DNA of 46,064 bases. Origin: Bryobacter sp. Lineage in GTDB: Bacteria; Acidobacteriota; Terriglobia; Bryobacterales; Bryobacteraceae. The notes under the pieces are model-generated. The model was not told the DNA's origin, searched no databases, and saw only the letters and a program-made list of their open reading frames with translations. The DNA lies in assembly GCA_022843605.1 (NCBI GenBank), contig JALHNI010000033.1, forward strand, positions 1 through 46,064, written 5' to 3'. Of the stretch, positions 1 to 8,301 are shown piece after piece (positions within the stretch are counted from its first letter, which is position 1; each line of letters starts with the position of its first letter). Both the position numbers and the translations under genes were made by a program.

Positions 1-2
1 GC

Positions 3-599
3 GCCTCGGTGACGGTGCTCGACCGCGCCAATTGCGACGTGACCGACGAAGCAGCGGTCGCGACAGCCATGTCGGCTCTGGAGCGGATCGACGTGCTGGT
101 GACCTGCGCCGGAATCGCGGTGCGCAATCCGGTGGACCAGCAGGATGCCGCCGGTTGGGACCGCGTGTTCGAGGTGAACGTGAAGGGCGCCTTTTTGGCG
201 GCTAAGCATGCCCTGCCCCGGATGGGCGCCGGGTCCGTAATCGTGCATGTCGCATCGGTTGTGGGAGTCACCGGCTTCCGTCAGCGCGCGGCGTATTCGG
301 CGTCCAAGGGGGCCATCGTTGCGCTGACGCGGAATATGGCGCTCGACTATGCCGGGCGCGGCATACGGGTGAATTGCGTCTGCCCGGGCTTTGTGCGGAC
401 GCCCTTCATCCAGCCGATCCTGGACGACGCGGCGAGGCTCGCGCGGCTCGAGGCACTGCACCCGCTGGGTCGTCTGGGAACGGCCGAGGAGGTGGCTAAG
501 TCGATTGGTTTCTTGGCTTCGGAGGATGCAGCCTGGATTACAGGACATGCACTATCGGTGGATGGCGGCCTGGCGGCGGGGCGCGCGGACGAGATCTAG
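3..599 (+). CDS. Short-chain dehydrogenase/reductase, 5'-truncated by window edge
   Basis: NAD(P)-dependent oxidoreductase of the classical SDR family; the substrate cannot be told. The frame is open to base 3, and the N-terminal Rossmann motif (TGxxxGIG) is absent, so the true start lies outside the window and the GTG at 9 is not taken as a start. Counting from that GTG, the visible parts are the central NAG-type turn, here TCAG (32-35), the NVKG helix (57-60), the catalytic Ser83 (VASVVG) and the Tyr96/Lys100 pair (YSASK). These are followed by NCVCPGFVRTP and a C-terminal SVDGG typical of FabG-like enzymes. The C-terminus is complete. The family is certain; the specific reaction is not. 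Confidence 0.9.
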   Translation, partial: ASVTVLDRANCDVTDEAAVATAMSALERIDVLVTCAGIAVRNPVDQQDAAGWDRVFEVNVKGAFLAAKHALPRMGAGSVIVHVASVVGVTGFRQRAAYSASKGAIVALTRNMALDYAGRGIRVNCVCPGFVRTPFIQPILDDAARLARLEALHPLGRLGTAEEVAKSIGFLASEDAAWITGHALSVDGGLAAGRADEI

Positions 600-815
600 C
601 ACGGGATTACAAAACGAACCCGATTTTCGACATTTCCTTTCCGTTGTTGAAGACTTGGCCGGGGAGCGGTACAGGTGAAACCATCCTCTCAGATACCGCC
701 CCAGAAACATAAGACTTGACTATGGTGATTGCTATTTAAGTACATGATCTGGAGGCGTTTATCAAACTTTCGTTTGTTGGAATGTTTTCCCCTGTATTAC
801 AAGACCAGAGAAGGC

Positions 816-821
816 TATACT
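816..821 (+). promoter_or_regulatory. Candidate -10 box for vapBC
   Basis: TATACT matches the sigma-70 -10 consensus at five of six positions and ends 5 nt before the vapB ATG. If it is used, the mRNA would be essentially leaderless. A convincing -35 is not seen; TGTATT at 793-798 is at the right distance but is weak. GTAT (794-797) and ATAC (817-820) form a short inverted pair flanking the region, a possible VapB operator half-site arrangement. Pattern only. Confidence 0.3.
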
Positions 822-826
822 GAAGC

Positions 827-1087
827 ATGGCATTCTCCATTCGCAACCCCGAAGCGGAAGCGCTGGCGCGCGAGATTGTGAGCATGACTGGAGAATCTCT
901 CACATCCGCCGTAACAAATGCGCTGCAAGATCGGCTCGCACAGCTCAAGGCACGGCAGCAACATAGCAAAGAAGCACGCTTGGCTGCCATCCGGGAGATC
1001 GTTGAGCGGGTATCCAAGCTTCCGACGCTTTCCCAAGCCAGTGATGATGAAATCTTCGGCTGGGATGAGAACGGCCTACCGACCTAA
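827..1087 (+). CDS. vapB: VapB-type antitoxin (PSK transcription factor family)
   Basis: Antitoxin of a type II toxin-antitoxin pair. VapB proteins bind the cognate PIN-domain toxin through the C-terminus and bind the operon promoter through an N-terminal ribbon-helix-helix. The 86 residues match the PSK/Rv0623-like layout: an N-terminal strand (FSIRNPEAE), a helical stretch with repeated Ala/Leu/Arg, and the characteristic end with an acidic stretch and a terminal GLP motif. Its stop is 3 nt before the vapC ATG, so the two genes are one operon. It starts 5 nt after a TATACT box and has no clear Shine-Dalgarno sequence, consistent with leaderless translation. Confidence 0.85.
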   Translation: MAFSIRNPEAEALAREIVSMTGESLTSAVTNALQDRLAQLKARQQHSKEARLAAIREIVERVSKLPTLSQASDDEIFGWDENGLPT

Positions 1088-1090
1088 GAA

Positions 1091-1471
1091 ATGGTGATCG
1101 ATTCGTCCATCGTGATCGCGATCCTCCTGAATGAGCCGGCGGGAAGCTCGTATGCCGAGACAATCGCGGAGACGCCTCATGTAGAATTATCGGTCGCGAG
1201 CTACGTTGAGTGCGCGATCAAGATGGTCCACATGAAGGGGGAGCGAGGCGTCCCGGAACTGGAGCTCTTCGTCTTCCACAACGCGATTCGTCTGGTGCCG
1301 GTAGACGAGGAACAAGCCTCCTTGGCCATTCGCGCCTTCGAGAAATATGGAAAGGGCCGCCATCCGGCGGCCCTCAATTACGGAGATTGCTTTTCCTACG
1401 CGCTGGCCAAAGTGCGACGTGAGCCGCTGCTCTACCAGGGCAACGACTTCGCCCTGACGGACTTGGCCTAG
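1091..1471 (+). CDS. vapC: VapC family PIN-domain ribonuclease toxin
   Basis: Mg-dependent endoribonuclease toxin of the PIN family; relatives cut tRNA or rRNA when released from VapB. The four acidic active-site residues are visible: Asp4 (VIDSS), Glu40 (SYVECA), Asp99 (NYGDCFSYALAK) and Asp119 (GNDF). The length of 126 aa is normal and the gene looks intact. It follows vapB by 3 nt. Its stop overlaps the stop of the convergent propeller gene (1468-1471), leaving no room for a terminator. The target RNA cannot be predicted. Confidence 0.92.
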   Translation: MVIDSSIVIAILLNEPAGSSYAETIAETPHVELSVASYVECAIKMVHMKGERGVPELELFVFHNAIRLVPVDEEQASLAIRAFEKYGKGRHPAALNYGDCFSYALAKVRREPLLYQGNDFALTDLA

Positions 1472-2529
1472 ACCTTACGCAGTTTCGTGACGCGGCCGAC
1501 TTCGACCCACTCGGCGACGAAGATGTTGCCTTTGCGGTCGAAGCAGGCGCCGTGGGGGCAAACGAACTTGCCAGGCGTGAAAGCGTCCTTGGCCTTAACG
1601 CGGGTTTCGCGCCACTTGGACGTTGAGTCATCGCCCAGATGGCCGATCAGCTTCATCTCTTTGTCGAAGAGCGTCACCCGCGCACCAAGGTCGGGAATGA
1701 CGATATTGCCGGTTTTGGCGTGGGTATGCAGGTGGCACGGCAGAACGGTGCCGTCGATGAATTCGATGTGCTCGCCCGCCAGCGAGAATCGCTGCAGGCG
1801 GGCGTTGCCACGGTCAGCGACGATGATGGTCGCCTTGGCCGGGCCCTGCCGCAGGTCGGTCATGATGCCGTGCGGGCTGTTGAGTTCGCCCTTGCCCTTG
1901 CCCTTGGGACCGAAGCTCATCTTGTACTTACCGTCTTTGTTGTAGACGTTCACCCAACTGGAACCGTAACCGTCGCCGACATAGACGTCGCCGTTCGGGG
2001 CTACCGTGAGATTGGTCGGGCTGTACTTGGGCAGCTTGCCGTCGGCGCCCGGCTCATAGCCTTTGGCTTCCTTCGGGTAGCCGATGCTCCACACTTCGCG
2101 GCCGTCAAGGTCGGTTTTCACCACCAGGCCGCGCTTCGTATCGCAGAGATAAAGGTACTCGGCGTTGCCTTCTTTGTTCAGGTGCAGGCCGTGGGCGCCG
2201 CCCTTGAATTCCTTGCCCCAGCTCTTGACGAACTTGCCCTTGGCATCGAAGATCACCATCGAGTCGCTGGACTCGGAAGCGGCATTCACGGTGTGGTGCA
2301 CGAAGATGCGCCCTTGCGAATCTTCCATCACGCCATGGCAATTGCCGTACTTGATGTTGGCGGGCAGTTCACCCCAATCGTGGATGCACTCGTAGGTGTG
2401 GTCGCCCACGGTGAGGATGGGATTCTTCGAACCGGACTTGTTGGCGGCACCGAGAATGGTGGGGGCCACGACACTGGCAGTCAGGGCTCCGGAGGAAAAA
2501 GCGCGACGGGAGAGCTGTTTCGCTTGCAT
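1468..2529 (-). CDS. Tat-exported NHL/six-bladed beta-propeller protein
   Basis: Predicted periplasmic or extracytoplasmic propeller protein of unknown ligand. The N-terminus carries a twin-arginine signal (SRRAF, Arg8-Arg9) followed by a hydrophobic Ala/Val/Thr segment to about residue 28. The body (353 aa) has repeating NHL-type blades: PNGDVYVGDGYG-like turns, SPHGI, DRGNARLQRF, and a last blade with CFDRKGNIFVAEW. This matches the peptidylglycine-amidating-like/SMP-30-like propellers common in Acidobacteriota and Planctomycetota. No catalytic residues can be assigned with confidence. It is monocistronic, divergent from the SIR2-like gene and convergent on vapC. Confidence 0.85.
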   Translation of the reverse strand: MQAKQLSRRAFSSGALTASVVAPTILGAANKSGSKNPILTVGDHTYECIHDWGELPANIKYGNCHGVMEDSQGRIFVHHTVNAASESSDSMVIFDAKGKFVKSWGKEFKGGAHGLHLNKEGNAEYLYLCDTKRGLVVKTDLDGREVWSIGYPKEAKGYEPGADGKLPKYSPTNLTVAPNGDVYVGDGYGSSWVNVYNKDGKYKMSFGPKGKGKGELNSPHGIMTDLRQGPAKATIIVADRGNARLQRFSLAGEHIEFIDGTVLPCHLHTHAKTGNIVIPDLGARVTLFDKEMKLIGHLGDDSTSKWRETRVKAKDAFTPGKFVCPHGACFDRKGNIFVAEWVEVGRVTKLRKV

Positions 2530-2686
2530 GCTCCTGAGTTTATATCAAACTCGCGTGAGGCGAAACGAACGCACCCGGTTTGTTTGCCCAGCCCACTGGG
2601 CTCATTTCCGCGTTCCGCCCCAAAGCACCTGCCGCATTGGGAACCTAGGCTGCGCATCGAAACTCGCGATCGGTATAGAATCAAGA

Positions 2687-3637
2687 ATGGACGGAGCGTC
2701 TCCTGAAGACATCGCACGACTGATTGAGGCCCTCGGTAGCGCGCGACCCTTCGTTATCGTCGGCGCTGGGGCTTCCGCACCCATAGTTCCTCTAACAGAT
2801 CGCCTCCAAAAAGCCGTTCGGGAAGAACTCTTCGCGGTGGGGAGCTATCCAGGCGGCTCGTTTGGTGACGTGGTCCCCGCGCACAATGTTCTGTTCGACC
2901 GCATTTTTCCGAACTTCCAGGCAAGAACGCTCGAAGACCATCTGCTCCACTTCCAGCGGTCACGGCTCGAATTGATTTTCCAGAAGGTTCTGACCGCTCC
3001 GCTCACCCAAAGGGTTCCTTTCCAGTATTCAATCTTCAACCTGCTTTCCAGTAGAACAGTCCTGTTCAACTACAATCTCGATTGGCAGGCTTCGGTCTAC
3101 AACGGCTACTATCTTCGCGTAATGACGCCACATGGGTCCGTTGATCGCGAGTGGACTGCGACTGGCGATTGGATCAAGAATCGAGCAGCATCGCTGGACT
3201 TCAAGTTGCCTTCACTTCGGTACAAGTGTTTGCCAGGTCCCGAGCCGAGTTCTGTTACGAGCAGACCGCCCTTTCTCTCAGCGCGGAGGGCGTTGCAGCA
3301 GGCCACGGCCCTCGTCCTAATCGGCTACTCTTTCGCGTTGAACAGGTTCGGGAAACTGGATGACGCGGAGTCATTCGAATACGTGATTGACGCTCAGAAC
3401 CACTCGGACTGCCCGGTCATCGTCGTGAATGATCGGCCAACGTTTCTGGTAGATCGCCTCCGCGATCGATTCAAGTCGAAGCGGGTCAAACTCATCCAGA
3501 TCAGGTGGGATTATTTCTCGGAGGGCGTCTGCAAAGGACTCGCATCTCGCGGCGCAATCGTTGATCTGCTGACGAACAGCGGTGTTCGCTCGCTCCTCAA
3601 ACGTTACATCGCCATTCAGAATGCCAGCGCTCGCTAG
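2687..3637 (+). CDS. SIR2-like NAD-binding domain protein, stand-alone
   Basis: A 316-aa protein with a SIR2-like Rossmann core. Seen: FVIVGAGASAP (residues 22-32) as the Gly-rich NAD loop, an FNYNLD segment (127-132) in the place of the sirtuin TxNxD, PHGS with His149 in the place of the catalytic His, and VLIGYSF (210-216) near a second NAD contact. No zinc Cys cluster is present, so a protein deacylase is unlikely. The family more often hydrolyses NAD+ in antiphage systems (ThsA, DSR and SIR2-HerA types), but function here is inferred. The ATG at 2687 is chosen because the frame extends upstream only into sequence antisense to the propeller gene, and the GAGAS loop then falls at the usual 20-30 residues. 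The Shine-Dalgarno sequence is weak. No obvious partner gene is adjacent. Confidence 0.75.
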   Translation: MDGASPEDIARLIEALGSARPFVIVGAGASAPIVPLTDRLQKAVREELFAVGSYPGGSFGDVVPAHNVLFDRIFPNFQARTLEDHLLHFQRSRLELIFQKVLTAPLTQRVPFQYSIFNLLSSRTVLFNYNLDWQASVYNGYYLRVMTPHGSVDREWTATGDWIKNRAASLDFKLPSLRYKCLPGPEPSSVTSRPPFLSARRALQQATALVLIGYSFALNRFGKLDDAESFEYVIDAQNHSDCPVIVVNDRPTFLVDRLRDRFKSKRVKLIQIRWDYFSEGVCKGLASRGAIVDLLTNSGVRSLLKRYIAIQNASAR

Positions 3638-3795
3638 GCTGATCAGGTTGTAACGCCGATTTGCAGCGATTGAATACGTTGAGTCGGGAGCATAGTCGCC
3701 CCCTGCCCCTTCCTTCCGTCATTCAGTTGTGATATTCCCTTGGCCGTTCGAGAGAGCCTGGGCTTTCGAGCTTGGGCCGTTCAACGTTAGGGGGT

Positions 3796-5904
3796 ATGAC
3801 TGCCTTGAAGACTTATGAAGGCCCGGAAATCAGAAACGTCGCTTTGGCTGGACACGGCCACTGCGGTAAGACATCCACGGTCGCGGCCATGTTGTACGCA
3901 ACGGGAGCCACCAACCGGCTCACGCGCGTCGATGACGGCAATACCATCACCGATAACGATGACGAGGAGATCGAGCGCAAGCTCACCATCTCCACCGCCC
4001 TCACCACCGCCGAATGGCAGAAGCGCAAGATCAACCTGATCGATACGCCTGGCTTCAACATTTTCCTGAACGATACACGCGGGGCCATGGCTGCGGCCGA
4101 CGCGGCACTGATCCTCGTCGACGCCGTGGCGGGCGTCGAGGTGCAGACCGAGAAGGTATACTCCTTCGCCGACGAGTATCGCCTGCCGCGAGCTTTCGTC
4201 ATCAACCGGCTTGACCGCGAACGCGCCAGTTTCGAACGCGCCGTCGACAGCTTGCACGCCCGCTTTGGCCGCAACTCGATTCCGATCCACCTGCCGATCG
4301 GCGAAGAGAAGAACTTCCGCGGCCTCGTCGACCTGATCACCATGAAGGCCTACTTCTATACGCCCGACGGCAACGGTATCGGCAAGGAAGGCGATATTCC
4401 GGATGACCTCAGCGATGCGGCGCAGGTGGCGCACGAGGAACTGATTGAGATGGTGGCCGAAGGCAATGACGCCCTGATGGAGGAGTTCTTCGCCGAAGGC
4501 ACGCTGCCGCCGGAACACATCATTGCGGGCCTCAAAGACGCCATCGCCGAGGACAAGGTCTTTCCGATTCTGGCCTTGTCCGCGCTGCGCAACATCGGCA
4601 CGGACCGGCTGATGGACTTTGCGCTCGAATACTTCCCCGCCCCCACTTGCCGCCCCGCGGCGGTCGGCACGGTACAGGGTGTCGAGAAAGGCGTGCGCGC
4701 CGTGCGCGACAACGAGCCGTTGAGCGTCTTCGTCTTTAAGACCGTGGCCGACACGTTTTCCGGCCGTGTGTCCTATTTGAAGGTCGCCTCCGGCGTACTC
4801 AAGAACGACAGCGTGCTCATCAATGCGCGCACCGGGCAGCCCGAGAAGCTTTCGCACATCGGCGTCCTGCAAGGCAAAAATCTGAACCCGGTGACGGAAC
4901 TGAAAGCCGGCGATATTGGCGCGGTGGCCAAGTTAAAGGACACTCTTACCGGCGATACGCTTCACGACAAAGCCATGCCCACCGCGTTTCCGCCGGTGGA
5001 GATCCCCGAACCGTCGATCGCCTACGCCATCGTCGCCAAGAGCCGCAACGACGAAGACCGCATGGGCCACGCCATCCACAAGATCCTGGAGGAGGACCCC
5101 GGCCTGCGCTTCTACCGCGATCCGCAGACCAAGGAGTTCTTGCTGGCCGGCAACGGGCAACAGCACATCGAGATCATCGTCTCGCGGCTGCGGCGCAAGT
5201 ATCACGTCGATGTCGAGTTGCATGCGCCGAAGATTCCCTACCGCGAGACGATCCGCGGTTCAGCCGACGTCCAAGGGCGGCACAAGAAGCAGACCGGCGG
5301 CCACGGACAGTTCGGCGATTGCTGGATCCGCTTCGAACCATTGCCGCGGGGCAGCAAGTTCGAATTCCACAACGAGACCTTCGGCGGCTCCGTGCCGCGC
5401 AACTTCATTCCAGCAGTGGAAAAGGGGATTATCGAGGCGGCCGCCAACGGCTACTTGGCAGGTTGCCCGATGGTGGACTTCAAGGCGACGCTCTACGATG
5501 GCTCCTACCATGACGTGGACTCGTCGGAAATGTCGTTCAAAATGGCCGCCCGCAAGGCATTCAAGGCCGCGATGGCGTTGGCCAAGCCGGCGCTGTTGGA
5601 GCCGGTGATGAAGGTGGAGGTTCGCTCACCGGTGGAGTTCGCCGGCGATCTGATGGGCGACATGAACAGCCGCCGCGGTCGCATCTCGGGTACCGACGTC
5701 GTCGGCACCGACCAGATCCTGAAGGCCGAGGCACCGATGAGCGAAATGCTCACCTATCAGAATGACCTCACCTCCATCACCCAAGGCCGCGCGTCTTTCC
5801 ACATGGAGTTCTCGCACTACGACTACGTCCCCTCACTGCAAGCCGAGAAGATCATTGCGGCGCACAAGGCCGCGCGGAGCGGCGAAGTGGAGGAGGAAGA
5901 CTGA
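3796..5904 (+). CDS. Elongation factor G-like GTPase (EF-G paralogue)
   Basis: Translational GTPase with EF-G domain order: G domain, domain II, then domains III-V (703 aa). P-loop GHGHCGKTS (19-27), switch I ERKLTIS (60-66) and switch II DTPGF (83-87) are visible. Three departures from canonical EF-G stand out: the catalytic His of DTPGH is Phe, NKxD reads NRLD (137-140), and RGITI reads RKLTI. These changes are typical of the EF-G2/FusA2-like paralogues rather than the housekeeping translocase. The ATG at 3796 is preferred over the TTG at 3772 because it follows an AGGGGGT ribosome-binding site. Its stop abuts the next gene on the other strand with no gap. No str-operon ribosomal protein genes or tuf are nearby. 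A role in translocation, recycling or stress cannot be told. Confidence 0.88.
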   Translation: MTALKTYEGPEIRNVALAGHGHCGKTSTVAAMLYATGATNRLTRVDDGNTITDNDDEEIERKLTISTALTTAEWQKRKINLIDTPGFNIFLNDTRGAMAAADAALILVDAVAGVEVQTEKVYSFADEYRLPRAFVINRLDRERASFERAVDSLHARFGRNSIPIHLPIGEEKNFRGLVDLITMKAYFYTPDGNGIGKEGDIPDDLSDAAQVAHEELIEMVAEGNDALMEEFFAEGTLPPEHIIAGLKDAIAEDKVFPILALSALRNIGTDRLMDFALEYFPAPTCRPAAVGTVQGVEKGVRAVRDNEPLSVFVFKTVADTFSGRVSYLKVASGVLKNDSVLINARTGQPEKLSHIGVLQGKNLNPVTELKAGDIGAVAKLKDTLTGDTLHDKAMPTAFPPVEIPEPSIAYAIVAKSRNDEDRMGHAIHKILEEDPGLRFYRDPQTKEFLLAGNGQQHIEIIVSRLRRKYHVDVELHAPKIPYRETIRGSADVQGRHKKQTGGHGQFGDCWIRFEPLPRGSKFEFHNETFGGSVPRNFIPAVEKGIIEAAANGYLAGCPMVDFKATLYDGSYHDVDSSEMSFKMAARKAFKAAMALAKPALLEPVMKVEVRSPVEFAGDLMGDMNSRRGRISGTDVVGTDQILKAEAPMSEMLTYQNDLTSITQGRASFHMEFSHYDYVPSLQAEKIIAAHKAARSGEVEEED

Positions 5905-6460
5905 CTAAAGCAATCGGAGGCGGGCTAGTGATTCCAGGATCGCCGGCTCGCCTTTCAGTTCCGCCAGCGGCGTAAGTTGGTTCTCGATGTAGGGCCAGTC
6001 AAGCTCATGCCCATGCCGCAGCGCGACGCCTTCGGCATCCCGAAGGTCGAGCGGGCGGAAGGCGAACAGCTTCATCACCACGAGGTCCTCGGCGGAGCAG
6101 GTGCGAAGTTCGATGCCGGAGGCGAAGGCGAAGTGCGACGAACGTCGCACGATCTCGGCCTCATAGGGCAAAGCCCCGAGCGAGACATCAATTCCGACAC
6201 CGTCCTTCGAGCGCAGCAGAAGGACACGTTGCCGGCGCGAAGTGTGCAGCATCGGCAATGCGCGGAGGGAAGACTTTCATTAAGGCATCGATATAAGCGT
6301 CTTCGTTGCCATAACCAGTGAGGAGGGTGACGTCAACATCCCGAGTGACTCGAGGTTCGGCCCAGCGCTGACCGGCGATTCCGCCGATGAAGCACGACTT
6401 CCAGGCGCGCGCGTCGCAGAAAATCTGCACGTCGCGAGCTAACTCAAAGAGTCCGTTCAT
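5905..6460 (-). pseudogene. AbiEii-like nucleotidyltransferase, one frameshift
   Basis: Two minus-strand reading frames together make one nucleotidyltransferase of the AbiEii/MNT-like group. The first frame (from the ATG at 6460) has the core GG...RVTRDVDVTLL with the metal-binding DxD. The second (to 5905) continues with a GIDVSLG motif and a helical C-terminus. The frame changes in the GCGCCGG run at about 6231-6241: one extra or two missing bases restore a continuous protein of about 185 aa. The start overlaps the stop of the upstream 71-aa gene as ATGA (6457-6460), so the pair was translationally coupled. Either a true inactivation or a sequencing error in a GC run. Relatives act as nucleotidyl-transferring toxins, but that role is inference. 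Confidence 0.75.
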
Positions 6461-6672
6461 CGACGAAGTTTCGCGAAACATGCCTGCATTTCAACCAGCC
6501 CGGAAGAGTCGCGAGCGGGAAGGCTCAAAGCATGGTTGAACGCCGATTCAAGCAGGGCGAGAGACCGTACGTTGTCCGCGGCTTTCACTTCCTCGCGGCG
6601 AATCGCCTCCAGAAGCGGACCGGTCTCTTTCCAGTTCTCCACCCACCGGCGTAGTTGCTCGCGTTCGGTCAC
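6457..6672 (-). CDS. Small helical protein coupled to the nucleotidyltransferase
   Basis: A 71-aa, charged, apparently all-helical protein of unknown family. It is rich in Glu, Arg and Leu, with no membrane segment and no Cys pair. Its stop codon shares four bases (ATGA) with the start of the downstream nucleotidyltransferase, so the two were made together. That layout suggests a cognate partner such as an antitoxin or specificity subunit, but nothing in the sequence proves it. It remains intact although the partner is frameshifted. The coordinates fit a two-gene unit read from about 6672 leftwards. Confidence 0.6.
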   Translation of the reverse strand: MTEREQLRRWVENWKETGPLLEAIRREEVKAADNVRSLALLESAFNHALSLPARDSSGLVEMQACFAKLRR

Positions 6673-6679
6673 GCTTCCA

Positions 6680-7327
6680 TTATGACGCCGGCGTCAGCCA
6701 TTCCGCCAAGTCCGGGTGACCATGCTGGCGGGCCAGGTCGGCAGCCGACTCACCTTGGTCCGTACGTGCTTCCCGATCGGCACCCGCCTCGATCAGCATC
6801 TCCGCCATCTGCCGTTGGCCCAACCCGGCGGCGCCGTGCAGACCAGTCCAGCCACCATGCTGCCGCGCATTGGGGTCACCGCCCTGTTGCAGAATGAGCG
6901 CAAGACCGTGGATATCCCGAACTGAAACCGCCGCATGCAGCGCCGTCACCCTCATCGCATTCACCGCCGCTTGATTCACGTCCGCACCCTGTTCGAGAAG
7001 GTACTGGTACACCTGAGACTGACCGAAGAATACCGCCAGTGCAAGTGGCGGAAAACCATCTGCCGAAGGCTGGTTGATCGCGACCTCTCCGGCATCGAGT
7101 AAGGCTTGAATCCGCGGTAGGTCACCCAGCATGCAGGCCTCCCACAGATCGAGTGGGCGATGCTCTGCGATCAGGCGCCCAATCGCAGGTTGCCAGTGAT
7201 AGCAGGCCACGGCCACCATCGATGCCCCTTGCTCATTCCGGGCCGTCAAGAGCTCAGGCTGGGCGGCCAACAAACGTCGTGCCGCCTCCAGATCGCCCCG
7301 CTTCAATATCTCGATGTACTCGTTCAT
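6680..7327 (-). CDS. Ankyrin repeat protein
   Basis: A 215-aa soluble protein built of ankyrin repeats. The clearest are at about 89-118 (DGFPPLALAVFFGQ...LLEQGADVN), 123-153 (TALHAAV...GGDPNA), 158-188 (GWTGLHGAAGLGQ...LIEAGAD) and a C-terminal half repeat with SAADLARQHGH. Ankyrins bind other proteins, and the partner here is unknown. The ATG at 7327 is chosen over the upstream ATG at 7507: the extra 60 codons would overlap the divergent gene's start and have no ankyrin character. No signal peptide is evident, so it is probably cytoplasmic. Confidence 0.82.
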   Translation of the reverse strand: MNEYIEILKRGDLEAARRLLAAQPELLTARNEQGASMVAVACYHWQPAIGRLIAEHRPLDLWEACMLGDLPRIQALLDAGEVAINQPSADGFPPLALAVFFGQSQVYQYLLEQGADVNQAAVNAMRVTALHAAVSVRDIHGLALILQQGGDPNARQHGGWTGLHGAAGLGQRQMAEMLIEAGADREARTDQGESAADLARQHGHPDLAEWLTPAS

Positions 7328-7506
7328 GCTCACAAAAAGGGCCCCTGACTTTCGCCCGGAGCCCGTTAGAAATTGAGGGAGCGTCCACTCTCCACTCAGG
7401 CCCGCGATTCTATCCAAAATTATTTTGAAAGGGAAGGCGAAACAACAGAATCTTTTCGCCTTTTCGAGGGCTACAATCAAAAGAGCCGATTGAGACGTCC
7501 GAAACA

Positions 7507-8301
7507 ATGTTGAAGTTTTCTGTTTTAGCCAGTTCGAGTTCCGGCAACTGCGCGTTCATCGCCACGCCGAAGACGCGACTGCTGATCGACGCTGGCCTAA
7601 GTGCCAAGGAAACCTACGCGCGGCTTGAGGCGATCGGCGAAAACCCTTGCGACATCGACGCGATTCTGGTGACGCACGAACACTCGGACCACGTCTGTGG
7701 CTTGCCCGCCCTGGCACGCAGACTGGCTCGCGACAAGAAGCAGCGGGTGCCGGTGTACCTCACCAAGCTGACCGCGCCGATGATCGACTGGAATAGCGCC
7801 TCGGGACCGCCCATGATCACCGAGTTCCAGGCCGGCATGCGCTTCACGATCGGCGACATCGAAGTGACCAGCTTTACAATCCCGCACGATGCCGTCGATC
7901 CGATTGGCTTTACGTTTGTGGGGGAAGGCGCCAAGGTGGGCATCGCCACGGACCTCGGCTACGTGCCGGACTCGATCAAGGTCCATCTAGCGGACGTCGA
8001 CCTGCTGCTACTCGAATCGAACCATGACCTCGACATGCTGAAGGTGGGTCCGTATCCGTGGAGCGTGAAGCAACGCGTCATGTCCCGCAAAGGGCATCTA
8101 TCGAACGATGTGGCTTCGCAGTTCCTATTGGACAATCTTTCGTCGCGCGCCCAGACGGTGATGCTGGGTCATTTAAGCGAGCACAACAACCATCCCGAGA
8201 TCGTGCGATTGATCGCCGCGCAAGCTTTGCAGCAACGGGCATTGTTCACGGAGTTAACCGTGTGCGAGCCTGGAGTGCAGTCCGCCCTTTACAACCTATG
8301 A
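7507..8301 (+). CDS. WalJ/YycJ-type MBL-fold metallohydrolase
   Basis: Metallo-beta-lactamase-fold hydrolase (264 aa) of the YycJ/WalJ branch, whose members are two-metal phosphodiesterases or 5'-exonucleases linked to DNA repair. Seen: the ASSSSGNC start, IDAG (Asp28), the metal motif THEHSDH (His57, His59, Asp61, His62), and the C-terminal MLGHLSEHNN motif diagnostic of the branch. Its stop overlaps the purB start as ATGA (8298-8301), so the two are translationally coupled. The pairing suggests cotranscription with nucleotide metabolism, but no shared pathway is implied. The exact substrate is not known. Confidence 0.88.
   Translation: MLKFSVLASSSSGNCAFIATPKTRLLIDAGLSAKETYARLEAIGENPCDIDAILVTHEHSDHVCGLPALARRLARDKKQRVPVYLTKLTAPMIDWNSASGPPMITEFQAGMRFTIGDIEVTSFTIPHDAVDPIGFTFVGEGAKVGIATDLGYVPDSIKVHLADVDLLLLESNHDLDMLKVGPYPWSVKQRVMSRKGHLSNDVASQFLLDNLSSRAQTVMLGHLSEHNNHPEIVRLIAAQALQQRALFTELTVCEPGVQSALYNL

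Noticed and set aside
1639..2706. 355-codon plus-strand frame
   Set aside because: Antisense to the Tat-exported propeller gene, with no family resemblance or ribosome-binding site; a shadow of GC-rich codon use.
3787..4872. 361-codon minus-strand frame
   Set aside because: Antisense to the EF-G-like gene, whose GTPase motifs are clear.
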